Positions 49,412 to 57,887 of a stretch of DNA of 64,000 nt are shown in pieces. The position numbers and the translations under genes were made by a program. Source of the stretch: Planctomycetaceae bacterium (lineage in GTDB: Bacteria > Planctomycetota > Planctomycetia > Pirellulales > Pirellulaceae); contig JAAYDI010000139.1 of NCBI GenBank assembly GCA_012729315.1, forward strand, positions 1-64,000. The letters are read 5' to 3'. How positions within the stretch are numbered: position 1 is the first letter of the stretch; each line of letters opens with the position of its first letter. The notes beneath the pieces are model-generated. The model saw only the letters and a program-made list of their open reading frames with translations. It was not told the DNA's origin and made no database searches.

Positions 49412-50872
49412 TCATTCGTCATTCGTCATTCCCCATTCCCCATGCCGCACGGACTGCTCGTCGAACTGGGGCAGCACGCTGGGCGGGGCGGCGGACGGCA
49501 TGGCGTGGCGTCCGGACCAGCGATTGGTGCGGTATACCCACACGGCCAGAACCAGGCTCACCAGCGCCGCCGCGCCGACACATGCCGCGAGGGTACGTGG
49601 GGTGAGGCCCCGCAGGCCGGCGTCGACCTCCGCCGGCGACTGCGGCGTCCAGTGCGTGATCGTTCCGAGCACGAGCGGTGTCAGGTTGAGTCCTCCGCGG
49701 GAGCCGTACAGCCAGCGTTTGAAGAAGATGCCGGTCACGGTCACCTCTTCCTGCAACGCGCGCCCCGGATTGTCGGCCGTCTGCTCGGGAAGTGGCGGAA
49801 AACCGGGGGGCAACGACTGCAGGTAGACAGCGATCGGCGAGTTACTGCCGTCATCCGGGCGCAGCCACACGACATCATAGCCATGGATGCCGACGTGTTG
49901 CTCGCGCGACGCTACGTGATAGCCCAGACGCGCGGTGCCGCGTACCCGGACCAGTCGCCCCCGGTAGGACTCGGGTTGCGAGAAGAGTTGCACGAACGAG
50001 ACCGGGGTGCCGGCATCCGCAGCGGCCGGATCCGCCGACGTCGCCGACTCGACCAGCTCCCAGCTGCGGAGCCAGGCATCGTGGTCGTGTGATCTCAGCA
50101 CCGTGTTGTCCTGTACCGCCTGCCATGCCCGCCGGTCCAATACCTGCTGCAGCTCTGCCAGCGCCCTTTGCTGCTCGTCCGTCACCGCCGCCTCGCCCGT
50201 CAGTGCGGTCAGCGCCGACAGCTGCTGCTGCCAACGCTGGTGCAGCGCAGCGAGGACGTCGCGGCACAGTTGCTGCCGTGCCGGCGCCAGCTCCGGGTGG
50301 TTCTCTGCCACCAGCTGGCGCGCACGCGCCTCGTATTCGGACCACTGCCGGGTCAGGTGCGCGAGCAGGTCGAGCCACGGCCGCTGCTGGTCCACCTCTA
50401 GTGCACGGCCGTGCCGGTGCTGCCACAACCCCTGCCGCAGCAGTTCGCGCTGTGACTGCGCCAGACTGTCACACACGGTCGACCAACTGTTCAACTGTGC
50501 CGTGGCCAGTGACCGATCGAACGAGGAGTCCAGCAGGTGCTCCAGCGCGACATGGCCCCGCGGGCCCCTCACGGTGGGCTCGGCGGACCCGTCCGTTGGG
50601 GTCGGTTGCGGCGCGGGCCGGGTATCAATCGGCCCCTGTTCCGCGGCGCGGTCCATCTGAAGGGCCGCGTCCTCCAGTCGCTGGAAGAAGTGCCAGTTCT
50701 CGGGATTTCGCGCTTCCTTCATCAGCACCAGGACTGTCATGACCAGGAAGACCAGCACCAGGAGTCGGAGCTGCATGGAGCGGGAGGAGTAGTTCGGCGG
50801 CGGTCGGCGCGGCCGACGCGGGGACGCCGGGGTGGAGGACGACTTCACATCGATCATGTGCGGTTCCAGCAT
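49412..50872 (-). CDS. Membrane-anchored protein of unknown function (II)
   Basis: The product is 486 aa. A basic N-terminus is followed by one membrane segment (LRLLVLVFLVMTVLVLM, about 35-51), a helical region with many Gln/Arg (LDLLAHLTRQWSEYEARARQ), then a beta-rich block (SFVQLFSQPESYRGRLVRVR, GTARLGYHVA, VWLRPDDG, LQEEVTVTGIFFKRWLY), and a second membrane helix (TLAACVGAAALVSLVLAVWV) near the C-terminus. The last residues (EWGMTNDE) come from the adjacent repeat element. Start may be ATG 50857 with GGA upstream. Its YRGRLVRVRGTARL block resembles that in its downstream neighbour, so the pair probably arose by duplication. Function unknown. Confidence 0.72.
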   Translation of the reverse strand: MLEPHMIDVKSSSTPASPRRPRRPPPNYSSRSMQLRLLVLVFLVMTVLVLMKEARNPENWHFFQRLEDAALQMDRAAEQGPIDTRPAPQPTPTDGSAEPTVRGPRGHVALEHLLDSSFDRSLATAQLNSWSTVCDSLAQSQRELLRQGLWQHRHGRALEVDQQRPWLDLLAHLTRQWSEYEARARQLVAENHPELAPARQQLCRDVLAALHQRWQQQLSALTALTGEAAVTDEQQRALAELQQVLDRRAWQAVQDNTVLRSHDHDAWLRSWELVESATSADPAAADAGTPVSFVQLFSQPESYRGRLVRVRGTARLGYHVASREQHVGIHGYDVVWLRPDDGSNSPIAVYLQSLPPGFPPLPEQTADNPGRALQEEVTVTGIFFKRWLYGSRGGLNLTPLVLGTITHWTPQSPAEVDAGLRGLTPRTLAACVGAAALVSLVLAVWVYRTNRWSGRHAMPSAAPPSVLPQFDEQSVRHGEWGMTNDE

Positions 50873-51038
50873 GTACGAGGCGGGCGCTTGGCCGCCTGAA
50901 CGCGGCGATCTTGCGTTCCGGTTCCTGGCGCTACAGACCTGGCACTATAGACAATGTGCCTGCGCCGGCTGCACCGGACAAGCCGTTGGGCGACCCGACC
51001 GGTGAGGCCGTCTGCGACGAAGGCGCCAACTGGGGGGC

Positions 51039-51076
51039 TATAATTCTCTCGAAGCGTTAGTTGGAGTTCTCTCCAA
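51039..51076 (+). promoter_or_regulatory. TATAAT and a 16-bp palindrome upstream of the TPR/ExbBD operon
   Basis: TATAAT (51039-51044) could be a -10 box, although no good -35 lies at 16-18 bp. Seventeen nt further a perfect dyad, TTGGAG-TTCT-CTCCAA (51061-51076), falls where an operator overlapping early transcript would be. The operon's first gene starts at 51234. A second dyad, GGCAC/GTGCC, lies at 50941-50960. Confidence 0.4.
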
Positions 51077-51233
51077 ATAGTGGTAGTTTTTAGCCAGAGG
51101 GCCGGTCGAGTGTGCACCGAGTGAACGGACGGGGGCAGGAGAGGCGGCGTTCGCCGCGTAAGTTCCTGTGGGCCAAGGGGGTACGGTGTTTCGGCACGGA
51201 TGATAAAGACACGGACGAGAAAGAAGTAGTCTA

Positions 51234-54200
51234 ATGGCACGAGCTCTCACGCGCGCATCTGGTTGGGGGATGCGGTGGGTCTGGTGGGTGGTAGTGTTCG
51301 GGGCAGGCCGGTTGGCCGCCGAAGAGCCGGCGGCCGCCTTTCTCAATGCGTTGCGCGAGCAGCAGTACAATGACGCGGCGCTGGTCTATCTGGATCGGAT
51401 GGAAGCTGATGCGCGGACGCCGGAGGCGTTTCGCCAGGAGATTCCGCTCGAACGCGGCATGACGATGATTCAGGCGGCGGTGCAGGAGCGGAACGCGGCG
51501 GCGCGCGAGAACCTGCTCAGCGCCGCGAAGGAGAATCTGGAGCGTTTTTTGCGGGAGCAGCCGGATCATCCGAGAAAGTCATCGGCACGTCGTCAGTTCG
51601 GCTTTCTGCTGCGGGAGTGGGCACGCATCAAGGTGGAGCAGGCGGCTCGGACGAGCGAGCCGACGATGCGCAAGGAGGCTGCGGCGCTGTACGACCAGGC
51701 GTACACAGTCTTCGACAACGCCGTGACGGAACTGCGGGAGCAACTGGCCAAGATACAGGGTCAGCCTGAGCGGGAGGTGGACGACAACGCCGGTGTGGAC
51801 CTCGAGGCGCTGCGGAACGAGTATCTGGACGCGCTGTTGCGGCGCGCCGAAGTGCTGGAGAGCAAGGCGGACACCGAGCCGGCGGGGTCGGCGGAGCGGA
51901 CGAAGCTGTTGACGGACGCCGTTGCGCTCTACGACGACATGTACACCAAGTACTGGAAGTTTGCGTGGGGGGTCCGCGCACGCCTGAACCAGGTGCGGAC
52001 GCTGGTGAAACTCAACGACCTGGACAAAGCGCTGCAGTGCGTCACGAAGGACGTCATCGACCAGGCGGCGACCAGTCCGCCCGACAAGGAAGTGGCGCGC
52101 AAGCTGGTGACGCAGGGGTTTGTGCTGGCCATGGACTGCTGGCTGCACGAGTCCCGCCAGGAGTATGCGCAGGCGGTGGCCAGCACGACGCCGTGGGTGG
52201 CCCAGATTCGTCCGGCGGAAGAGACCGATGCCGACTGGATCCAGCTCAAGCTGCAGTTGGCCCGTGCCAATCGCGCCTGGGCGGAGGTGCTCCAGGCCAA
52301 GAATCCGCGCGATCCGCAAGTGGTGGCAGCGCGCGACGCGGCGCGGCAGTTGGCGCGGCAGGTGGCCCGCGCGCCGGGTGGCGACCAGGAGGCGGCGCGG
52401 ACACTGCTGCGCGATCTGCCGGGCGGGGGCGCCAGGACCGATACCGCGGCCCAGCCGGTGGCCAGCACCTTTGAGGAAGCGAAGACGAATGCGGTGGATG
52501 CCATCGCCGAGATGCAGAATGAGCAGGACTTCGTGGTCCATGTGCCGGAGCGACTGGAGCGGGAGACGAACGAAGACCGCCGGGAGGAGCTGCGCGAGCA
52601 GCTGGCGGTGTCCGAGGAGTCGATAGCGCGGAACCATGCGGCAGCGATGGACAATCTGCTGCGGGCGCTGCAGCTGGCCGATGCCCAGACGCCGCTCGAC
52701 GACCTCAATCTAGTGCTGCGGCTGCTGGCGCACCTGCACTTCCTGCAGGAAGACTACTACGATGCCGCGGTGCTCGGTGAGTTCGTCGGCCGGAAGTTTC
52801 CTGGTTCGGCCGGCGCGCAGCTGTGTGCCCGCATCGCGCTGTTGGCCTATCTCAAGCTGTACGAAACGGGGGAAGCGGAGGATAAGGAGTTTGCAAGTGA
52901 CCACATAGTGTCGCTGGCGGCATACATGGTCAACACGTGGGCCGGGAGTCCGGAGGCTGCCGACGCGATCAACGCGTTGATTCCGTTTCTGATCAGTCGG
53001 GGCGAGATGGCGAAGGCCCGCGAGTACGTGGAGGGGATCCCTGAGAATTCCCCGCAGCGGGCGTCGGCCGAGCTCCGCGTGGGGGAATCCCTCTGGCGCG
53101 ACTACCTGCTGGGGATGGATCAGGTCCGGCAGTGGGAGCGGGACGCGCAGGAGCCAGACGCAGCGCAGGAGGAACTGCAGGACAACATCGCGCGGCGCAA
53201 GCCGGAGCTGGAGGAACTCAAGCAGAACGCGCTCCAGGTGCTCGAAACGGGCGTGGAGCGGATGCGGCAGGCGGGTACGGTCGACGCGACGGTTCCGCGG
53301 GCCGTGCTGGCGCTGGCACAGATCTACGTCAATCTCGATCAGGCTTCCCAGGCCATCGCGCTGCTGGACGACGAGAAGATCGGTGCGCTGGCGATGGTGC
53401 AGCGCAACGACCCGGTGCTGGATACCCCGGCCCTGCGGGAGCACGCTTACCGCGTGGCGCTCAGCGCCGTCGTGTCCGCGCTGCCGAAAGTTACCGACGG
53501 TGACGCGCGTACGGAGCTGATCGCCCGCAGCCAGCAGCTGATGCAGGCGCTGCGCACGGAAGTGGGAGACACACCCGAGGCGCAGCAGCGCCTGGTGGAG
53601 ATCTTCTACAGCCTGGCACGCGGATTGGAGACCCAGATCAAACTGCTGGAGCGGCCGGAAGATCGGCGGGCGCTGTCCGACGGATTCCGGGCGTTCCTGG
53701 ACGAGGTGCGCGGGCAGGCGACCGACCTGCGCGTGCTCAATTGGGTGGCCGAATCTTACACCGGCCTGGGAAGCGGGCTCTCGAGCGACAAGGCCTCGGC
53801 CGACGCCGCCCGGGGCTGCTACACCAGCGCCGTCGCCACGTACCAGCAGATCCTGGACCAGAGCGAGTCGCTGGGGGTGACACCCGATATGAAGCGGCAG
53901 GTGCTGGTGCGTCAGGCGCTGGCCCGCCGGGCCGTCGGCCAGTACGAGCAGGCGATCCAGACGTTCCGGACCGTGCTGGCAGAGGACGACTGCAAGGTGA
54001 ACGTGCAGATCGAGGCGGCGCTGACCTATCAGCTGTGGGGGGCGGAGCCGAAACAGGCACTGAAGTACAAAAACGCCATTGGCGGCGGCGAAGTAGATCC
54101 CCGCACGCAGCGCGCGATCATCTGGGGCTGGAACCGCATCGCCCAGGCGACCGCGCGCTACAAGGAACATCGCGAGATCTACTTCCAGGCCCGCTATCAA

Positions 54201-54431
54201 GCCGCGCACTGTTACTACGAGTATGCCACGCACATGCGGGCACCGGCCGATCGCGAAAAGTACTTGAAGTACGCCAAGGACTGCATCGTCGTCACCTACC
54301 GGCTGTATCCGAAGCTGGGAGGGGCCGAGTGGTATCCGAAGTACAACGCACTGCTCAAGAAGATCCAATCCGCACTCCGCGAGTCGCCGGTCGGGCTGGC
54401 GGCGGAAACGCCTGCGTTGGGAGCCCGCTGA
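51234..54431 (+). CDS. Large exported TPR protein
   Basis: The product is 1065 aa. A signal peptide (about 1-29: basic start, WGMRWVWWVVVFGAGRLAA, then EEPAA) directs it across the inner membrane. The rest is helical, with TPR-like repeats (AAAFLNALREQQYNDAALVY, LEQKPDHP-type turns, QYEQAIQTFRTVLAEDDCK, AHCYYEYATHMRAPADREKY). A charged coiled stretch lies at about 400-480. Such proteins act as periplasmic scaffolds. It is first in an operon with a second TPR protein and ExbB/ExbD homologues, spaced 114-132 nt apart. Comparable arrangements serve gliding motors (Agl) or Tol-like systems, but the role here is unknown. Confidence 0.87.
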   Translation: MARALTRASGWGMRWVWWVVVFGAGRLAAEEPAAAFLNALREQQYNDAALVYLDRMEADARTPEAFRQEIPLERGMTMIQAAVQERNAAARENLLSAAKENLERFLREQPDHPRKSSARRQFGFLLREWARIKVEQAARTSEPTMRKEAAALYDQAYTVFDNAVTELREQLAKIQGQPEREVDDNAGVDLEALRNEYLDALLRRAEVLESKADTEPAGSAERTKLLTDAVALYDDMYTKYWKFAWGVRARLNQVRTLVKLNDLDKALQCVTKDVIDQAATSPPDKEVARKLVTQGFVLAMDCWLHESRQEYAQAVASTTPWVAQIRPAEETDADWIQLKLQLARANRAWAEVLQAKNPRDPQVVAARDAARQLARQVARAPGGDQEAARTLLRDLPGGGARTDTAAQPVASTFEEAKTNAVDAIAEMQNEQDFVVHVPERLERETNEDRREELREQLAVSEESIARNHAAAMDNLLRALQLADAQTPLDDLNLVLRLLAHLHFLQEDYYDAAVLGEFVGRKFPGSAGAQLCARIALLAYLKLYETGEAEDKEFASDHIVSLAAYMVNTWAGSPEAADAINALIPFLISRGEMAKAREYVEGIPENSPQRASAELRVGESLWRDYLLGMDQVRQWERDAQEPDAAQEELQDNIARRKPELEELKQNALQVLETGVERMRQAGTVDATVPRAVLALAQIYVNLDQASQAIALLDDEKIGALAMVQRNDPVLDTPALREHAYRVALSAVVSALPKVTDGDARTELIARSQQLMQALRTEVGDTPEAQQRLVEIFYSLARGLETQIKLLERPEDRRALSDGFRAFLDEVRGQATDLRVLNWVAESYTGLGSGLSSDKASADAARGCYTSAVATYQQILDQSESLGVTPDMKRQVLVRQALARRAVGQYEQAIQTFRTVLAEDDCKVNVQIEAALTYQLWGAEPKQALKYKNAIGGGEVDPRTQRAIIWGWNRIAQATARYKEHREIYFQARYQAAHCYYEYATHMRAPADREKYLKYAKDCIVVTYRLYPKLGGAEWYPKYNALLKKIQSALRESPVGLAAETPALGAR

Positions 54432-54545
54432 ACGCGCATGCGGGGGGGGCGCGGCCCCGCACATAACTTCCGGTGCACAACATCTGGCGGCCACCGGCCG
54501 CCGGACGACGAAACACGAAGGGTTCAGCAACAAAAGGATGTCTCG

Positions 54546-55694
54546 ATGACCAGAGCCGAACGACCGGTGGTGAGAGGGCGTGATACAGCGTGTGGCAGAG
54601 GGGGGCAGCCGGCGGGTGGGGCGGCCGCCGCCGTGCGGCGCTGCCACGCGTATCTGCTGGGTATGACTTTCTGCCTGTTGGCCATGCCGCTTGCCGCGCA
54701 AGGCCAGCAGTCCGACTCCGTGGTGGGCGATCGCGGGGTGCCGACGTTTGGTACCATCACGGAGATCACTCGGGTCCAGATCACCGTCGACACGCCCCAG
54801 GGCAAGAAGCTGTTCCCCGTCAACGAGACGCAGAAGGTGACGTTCAAGGACGAGCCGCGCGAGCTGCGCAACGCGCGTGACGGAATTCTGCGCGGCCAGC
54901 TGGAAAACTCCCGCTCGGATCTGGAAAAGATCAGTCTGGACGGGATCACGCGCAAGGAGATTCGCCAGGACATCGAGTTTTACAAGGCCTACTGCGACGG
55001 CCGCCTGGCGCTGGTGGGAGGGGGCGACAAGGCTGCGGCCGTGAAAGCGCTCCGCGCATTTGTCGAGAATCCGGCCAACAACGCGAGTCACCACTACTAC
55101 ACCGCGATCGAACTGCTGGGCGATCTGGCCGTCGCGTTGGCCAGCTATGACAACGGTATCAAGTACTACAGCCAGCTCGCGGAAGCGCCCTGGCCTGACT
55201 CCAAACTCCGGGCGACGATTCTGGAAGCCAACGCCATGGTAGCCAGCGGCCGCTATGAGGAAGCCTTGGCCCGGTTCGATAGCGCGCTGGCCGCCAGCCT
55301 CGATGACGCGCGGGCACGGGAACAGAAACTGCTGGCCACGCTCGGCCGCGCCGTCTGCCTGGCCCGTCTCGGGAAACCGGAGGAGGGCATTGCGCTGGTG
55401 ACCCAGATCATCGATGAGAACAACTCGCAGGAAAAACCGGTGCTGTTCGCCCGGGCCTATAACGCCCTGGGCACCTGTTACCTGCAAGCCAATAAACGTC
55501 AGGATGCGCTGCTGGCCTTTCTGCACGTCGATCTGCTCTTCAATCAGGACCCGGATGCCCACGCGGAAGCGCTGTACCATCTGAGCGCCCTGTGGCAGGA
55601 GACGGGCAAGTCCGAACGTGCGCTCAAGGCGCGCAGTCTCCTGGAGAGTCGGTATTCGGGGAGTCCCTGGGCCAACAGGAAAGACAAGTCGTAG
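54546..55694 (+). CDS. Exported TPR protein of the ExbBD operon
   Basis: The product is 382 aa. The signal segment lies inside (CHAYLLGMTFCLLAMPLAAQ, about 33-52) after an Arg/Gly-rich lead of 30 residues, a long n-region. The mature part starts with a small beta domain (FGTITEITRVQITVDTPQGK and KLFPVNETQKVTFKDEP), reminiscent of planctomycete envelope proteins. TPR helices follow (ASYDNGIKYYSQLAEAPWPD, SGRYEEALARFDSALAAS, ARAYNALGTCYLQANKRQDA). Ribosome site AAGG lies about 9 nt upstream. It is probably a partner of the preceding TPR protein. Confidence 0.85.
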   Translation: MTRAERPVVRGRDTACGRGGQPAGGAAAAVRRCHAYLLGMTFCLLAMPLAAQGQQSDSVVGDRGVPTFGTITEITRVQITVDTPQGKKLFPVNETQKVTFKDEPRELRNARDGILRGQLENSRSDLEKISLDGITRKEIRQDIEFYKAYCDGRLALVGGGDKAAAVKALRAFVENPANNASHHYYTAIELLGDLAVALASYDNGIKYYSQLAEAPWPDSKLRATILEANAMVASGRYEEALARFDSALAASLDDARAREQKLLATLGRAVCLARLGKPEEGIALVTQIIDENNSQEKPVLFARAYNALGTCYLQANKRQDALLAFLHVDLLFNQDPDAHAEALYHLSALWQETGKSERALKARSLLESRYSGSPWANRKDKS

Positions 55695-55826
55695 GGATTG
55701 TACCAGCTGTGCACCTGCCACCGGTGGTGAACCGGCTTTCGCGCCGGCCGCCGATTACGGCCGACAAAGGGCCGGGCTAGAATAGTCATGATCCGAACGC
55801 ACATACGTTGTTAACGGGAGATAGTT

Positions 55827-56774
55827 ATGCGGCAACGAGCCTGGTTGGGGTGCTGGGGGGCGACCCGGGGGTGGCGGCTCTGTGCCATCCTGCTGGCCGG
55901 GATGCTGGCCTGGGCGCAGACGGACACGCTGGCGATCGCGCTGGCTCAGGAAGCGAACACGCAGGAGGGTCAGGCCGGGGATCTGCCGGCCGAGGAGCCG
56001 GCCGAAGACCTGATCGACGACGTGCCCGCGCCGGATGACGCGGCTGCGGAGCCGGCCACCGCACCACCGGCCGCCGCACCGGCCGCCGCACCGGCGGCTG
56101 CTGCACCGGCGGAGGTGGACCAGCCGACCCGGCCACCCGAGACGAGCCTGCTGTCCGAGGCGCTCCAGGCGCTGGGCTGGTTCTACACCCTCAGTTTCCT
56201 GCTGCTGTCGTTTCTGCTCGTGGCGCTGCTGGTGATGAACCTGCTGGCAGCCCGCCGGGAAAACGTCTGCCCCACCGCGCTGGTCGAAGGTTTTGAACAG
56301 CATCTGGACGACAAGCAGTACCAGGAGGCGTACGAGCTGGCCAAGGGGGACGATTCCTACCTGGGCCAGGTGCTCGCCGCCGGGCTGTCGAAACTGTCGG
56401 CCGGCTACCCGCAGGCGATCGAGGCCATGCAGGAGGTGGCGGAAGAAGAGAACATGAAGATGGACCATCGCCTGAGCTACATGGCGCTGATCGGCACGGT
56501 CAGCCCCATGCTCGGACTCTTCGGCACCGTCGATGGCATGATCCGTTCGTTCGGCGTGATTGCCCATTCGGTTGGCACTCCGCCACCGTCCGAACTGGCC
56601 CGCGGCGTCGCCACCGCGCTTTGGACGACGCTCGTCGGGCTGGCCATCGCCATTCCGGCAGTCGCGGCCTTCGGGATCATCAAGAACCGCGTCGATCGGC
56701 GTGTGCTGGAGGTCGGTATCATCAGTGAAGGGTTGATGTCGCGCTTCGAGAACGTCGGCCCGCGTAAGAAGTGA
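55827..56774 (+). CDS. exbB: MotA/TolQ/ExbB proton-channel protein with exported N-terminus
   Basis: The product is 315 aa. A signal-like helix (RLCAILLAGMLAWAQTDTLA, about 17-36) is followed by an acidic and Ala/Pro-rich linker (APAAAPAAAPAAAAPAEV near 82-97). The channel domain has a helix at about 117-140 (LGWFYTLSFLLLSFLLVALL). Then come a cytoplasmic loop (VCPTALVEGFEQHLDDKQY...) and the conserved block LSYMALIGTVSPMLGLFGTV, DGMIRSF, ATALWTTLVGLAIAIPAVAA. It passes protons together with ExbD partners and drives an envelope machine. A good GGGAGA site precedes ATG. The N-terminal exported extension is unusual compared with E. coli ExbB. Confidence 0.92.
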   Translation: MRQRAWLGCWGATRGWRLCAILLAGMLAWAQTDTLAIALAQEANTQEGQAGDLPAEEPAEDLIDDVPAPDDAAAEPATAPPAAAPAAAPAAAAPAEVDQPTRPPETSLLSEALQALGWFYTLSFLLLSFLLVALLVMNLLAARRENVCPTALVEGFEQHLDDKQYQEAYELAKGDDSYLGQVLAAGLSKLSAGYPQAIEAMQEVAEEENMKMDHRLSYMALIGTVSPMLGLFGTVDGMIRSFGVIAHSVGTPPPSELARGVATALWTTLVGLAIAIPAVAAFGIIKNRVDRRVLEVGIISEGLMSRFENVGPRKK

Positions 56775-56809
56775 TCGCAGGGAGCCAGTGGGAGAGTGGG
56801 AGTAGGTGT

Positions 56810-57256
56810 ATGCGGTTTCGACACAGACGTGACGGCCCGAAGGCGGAAATGGACATGACGCCGATGATCGACATGGCATTCCAGTTGATCGCCTTCTTCA
56901 TGTTCGCCATCAGTTTCTCCCAGAACGAACAGGATGAACGCGTCATGCTGCCGGACAGTGTGTTGGCCAAGCCGGCCAATCAGCCGCTCAAGCACCCGGT
57001 CACGCTGCACCTGACGCGGACGGGGAACGTGATCTACGGCGGCCAGGAGCTGCCGGCCCTGGAGCGTCTGCGACCGTACCTGGTGAACGAGCGGATGGTG
57101 TTGCAGGGACGCAATCGCACGATGGAGGATGCGACGGTCGTCATCCGGGCCGACCGGCTGGCGAGAGCAGGTGTCGTCCAGAAGTTGATCCAGATGTGCC
57201 AGGAAGAGAAGTTCGAGAAGTTCGCGCTGCGCGCCCAGGAAGATATCGGGCCTTGA
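56810..57256 (+). CDS. exbD: ExbD/TolR biopolymer transport protein (first)
   Basis: The product is 148 aa. The N-terminal block EMDMTPMIDMAFQLIAFFMF (13-32) contains the membrane helix and the essential aspartate D20 or its neighbour, and is the family signature. The periplasmic domain follows (VTLHLTRTGNVIYGGQELPA, ATVVIRADRLARAGVVQKLI). Partner of the preceding ExbB. GGGAGTAGG stands before the ATG. It lies 35 nt after exbB. Confidence 0.93.
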   Translation: MRFRHRRDGPKAEMDMTPMIDMAFQLIAFFMFAISFSQNEQDERVMLPDSVLAKPANQPLKHPVTLHLTRTGNVIYGGQELPALERLRPYLVNERMVLQGRNRTMEDATVVIRADRLARAGVVQKLIQMCQEEKFEKFALRAQEDIGP

Positions 57257-57299
57257 CGACCTGTCGAGGGGATACTGCGCGCTGGAGTCGAGATCGGCC

Positions 57300-57815
57300 A
57301 TGAAACTTCGTCGTATCGGCAAGGGTTCCGAATCGAAGATCGAGCTGCAGATGACGCCGATGATCGACGTTGTGTTCCAGCTGCTCGTGTTCTTCCTCTT
57401 CACCTTTCGGATTGCCACGCAGGAAGGCGACTTCAACATCAAGATGCCCTTGACGACCTACTCGTCCAGCCAGACGGTGGCCGCCGAAAGCCCGGTCGTC
57501 ATGATGCACGTGCGGCTGCGGGCGGACGGCAGCGGGCGACTGCGTCAGTCCGGCGGCATCGTGGTCAACGGCGATCGGGTGCTCGACAGCTTCGAGCAGC
57601 TGCACAATTACGTGATTGGAGTGATTGGCGGCCACGAGCCGTCGGCCAAGGCGGACGCGGAAGTCGAGCTGGACTGCGACTACAACCTGCACTACGAGCA
57701 CCTGATCGACGCGATTACGGCCGTCTCGGGCTACGTCGACAAATCCACCGGGCAGGTCAATCGCCTGATCGACAAGATCAGTTTCACACCCCCGCAGGCT
57801 GCGCCGGGTTCCTAG
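57300..57815 (+). CDS. exbD: ExbD/TolR biopolymer transport protein (second)
   Basis: The product is 171 aa. The signature is KIELQMTPMIDVVFQLLVFF (15-34) with the membrane helix and aspartate. The periplasmic part has MHVRLRADGSGRLRQSGGIV and a C-terminal DYNLHYEHLIDAITAVSGYV. It differs from the first ExbD in most positions, so this is an old pair, as in TolR/ExbD doublets of gliding (AglR-AglS type) systems. It ends the operon. A GC palindrome follows the stop. Confidence 0.93.
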   Translation: MKLRRIGKGSESKIELQMTPMIDVVFQLLVFFLFTFRIATQEGDFNIKMPLTTYSSSQTVAAESPVVMMHVRLRADGSGRLRQSGGIVVNGDRVLDSFEQLHNYVIGVIGGHEPSAKADAEVELDCDYNLHYEHLIDAITAVSGYVDKSTGQVNRLIDKISFTPPQAAPGS

Positions 57816-57832
57816 CGGGACCGGCAGCCGGC

Positions 57833-57848
57833 CCGGCGCGCGCGCCGG
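57833..57848. terminator. GC palindrome between convergent genes
   Basis: A perfect 16-bp palindrome (CCGGCGCG joined to CGCGCCGG) sits between the stop of the second exbD and the stop of the xer gene. No T-run on either side. It may slow transcription from both directions; weak as an intrinsic terminator. Confidence 0.4.
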
Positions 57849-57887
57849 CCCCCGGGTGTGCGCCGAGCGGGCGGGACGCACCGCCGC

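Noticed and set aside
49222-49436. CRISPR-like short repeats
   Set aside because: Units are contiguous without spacers, arranged as an inverted repeat, and no cas gene is near.
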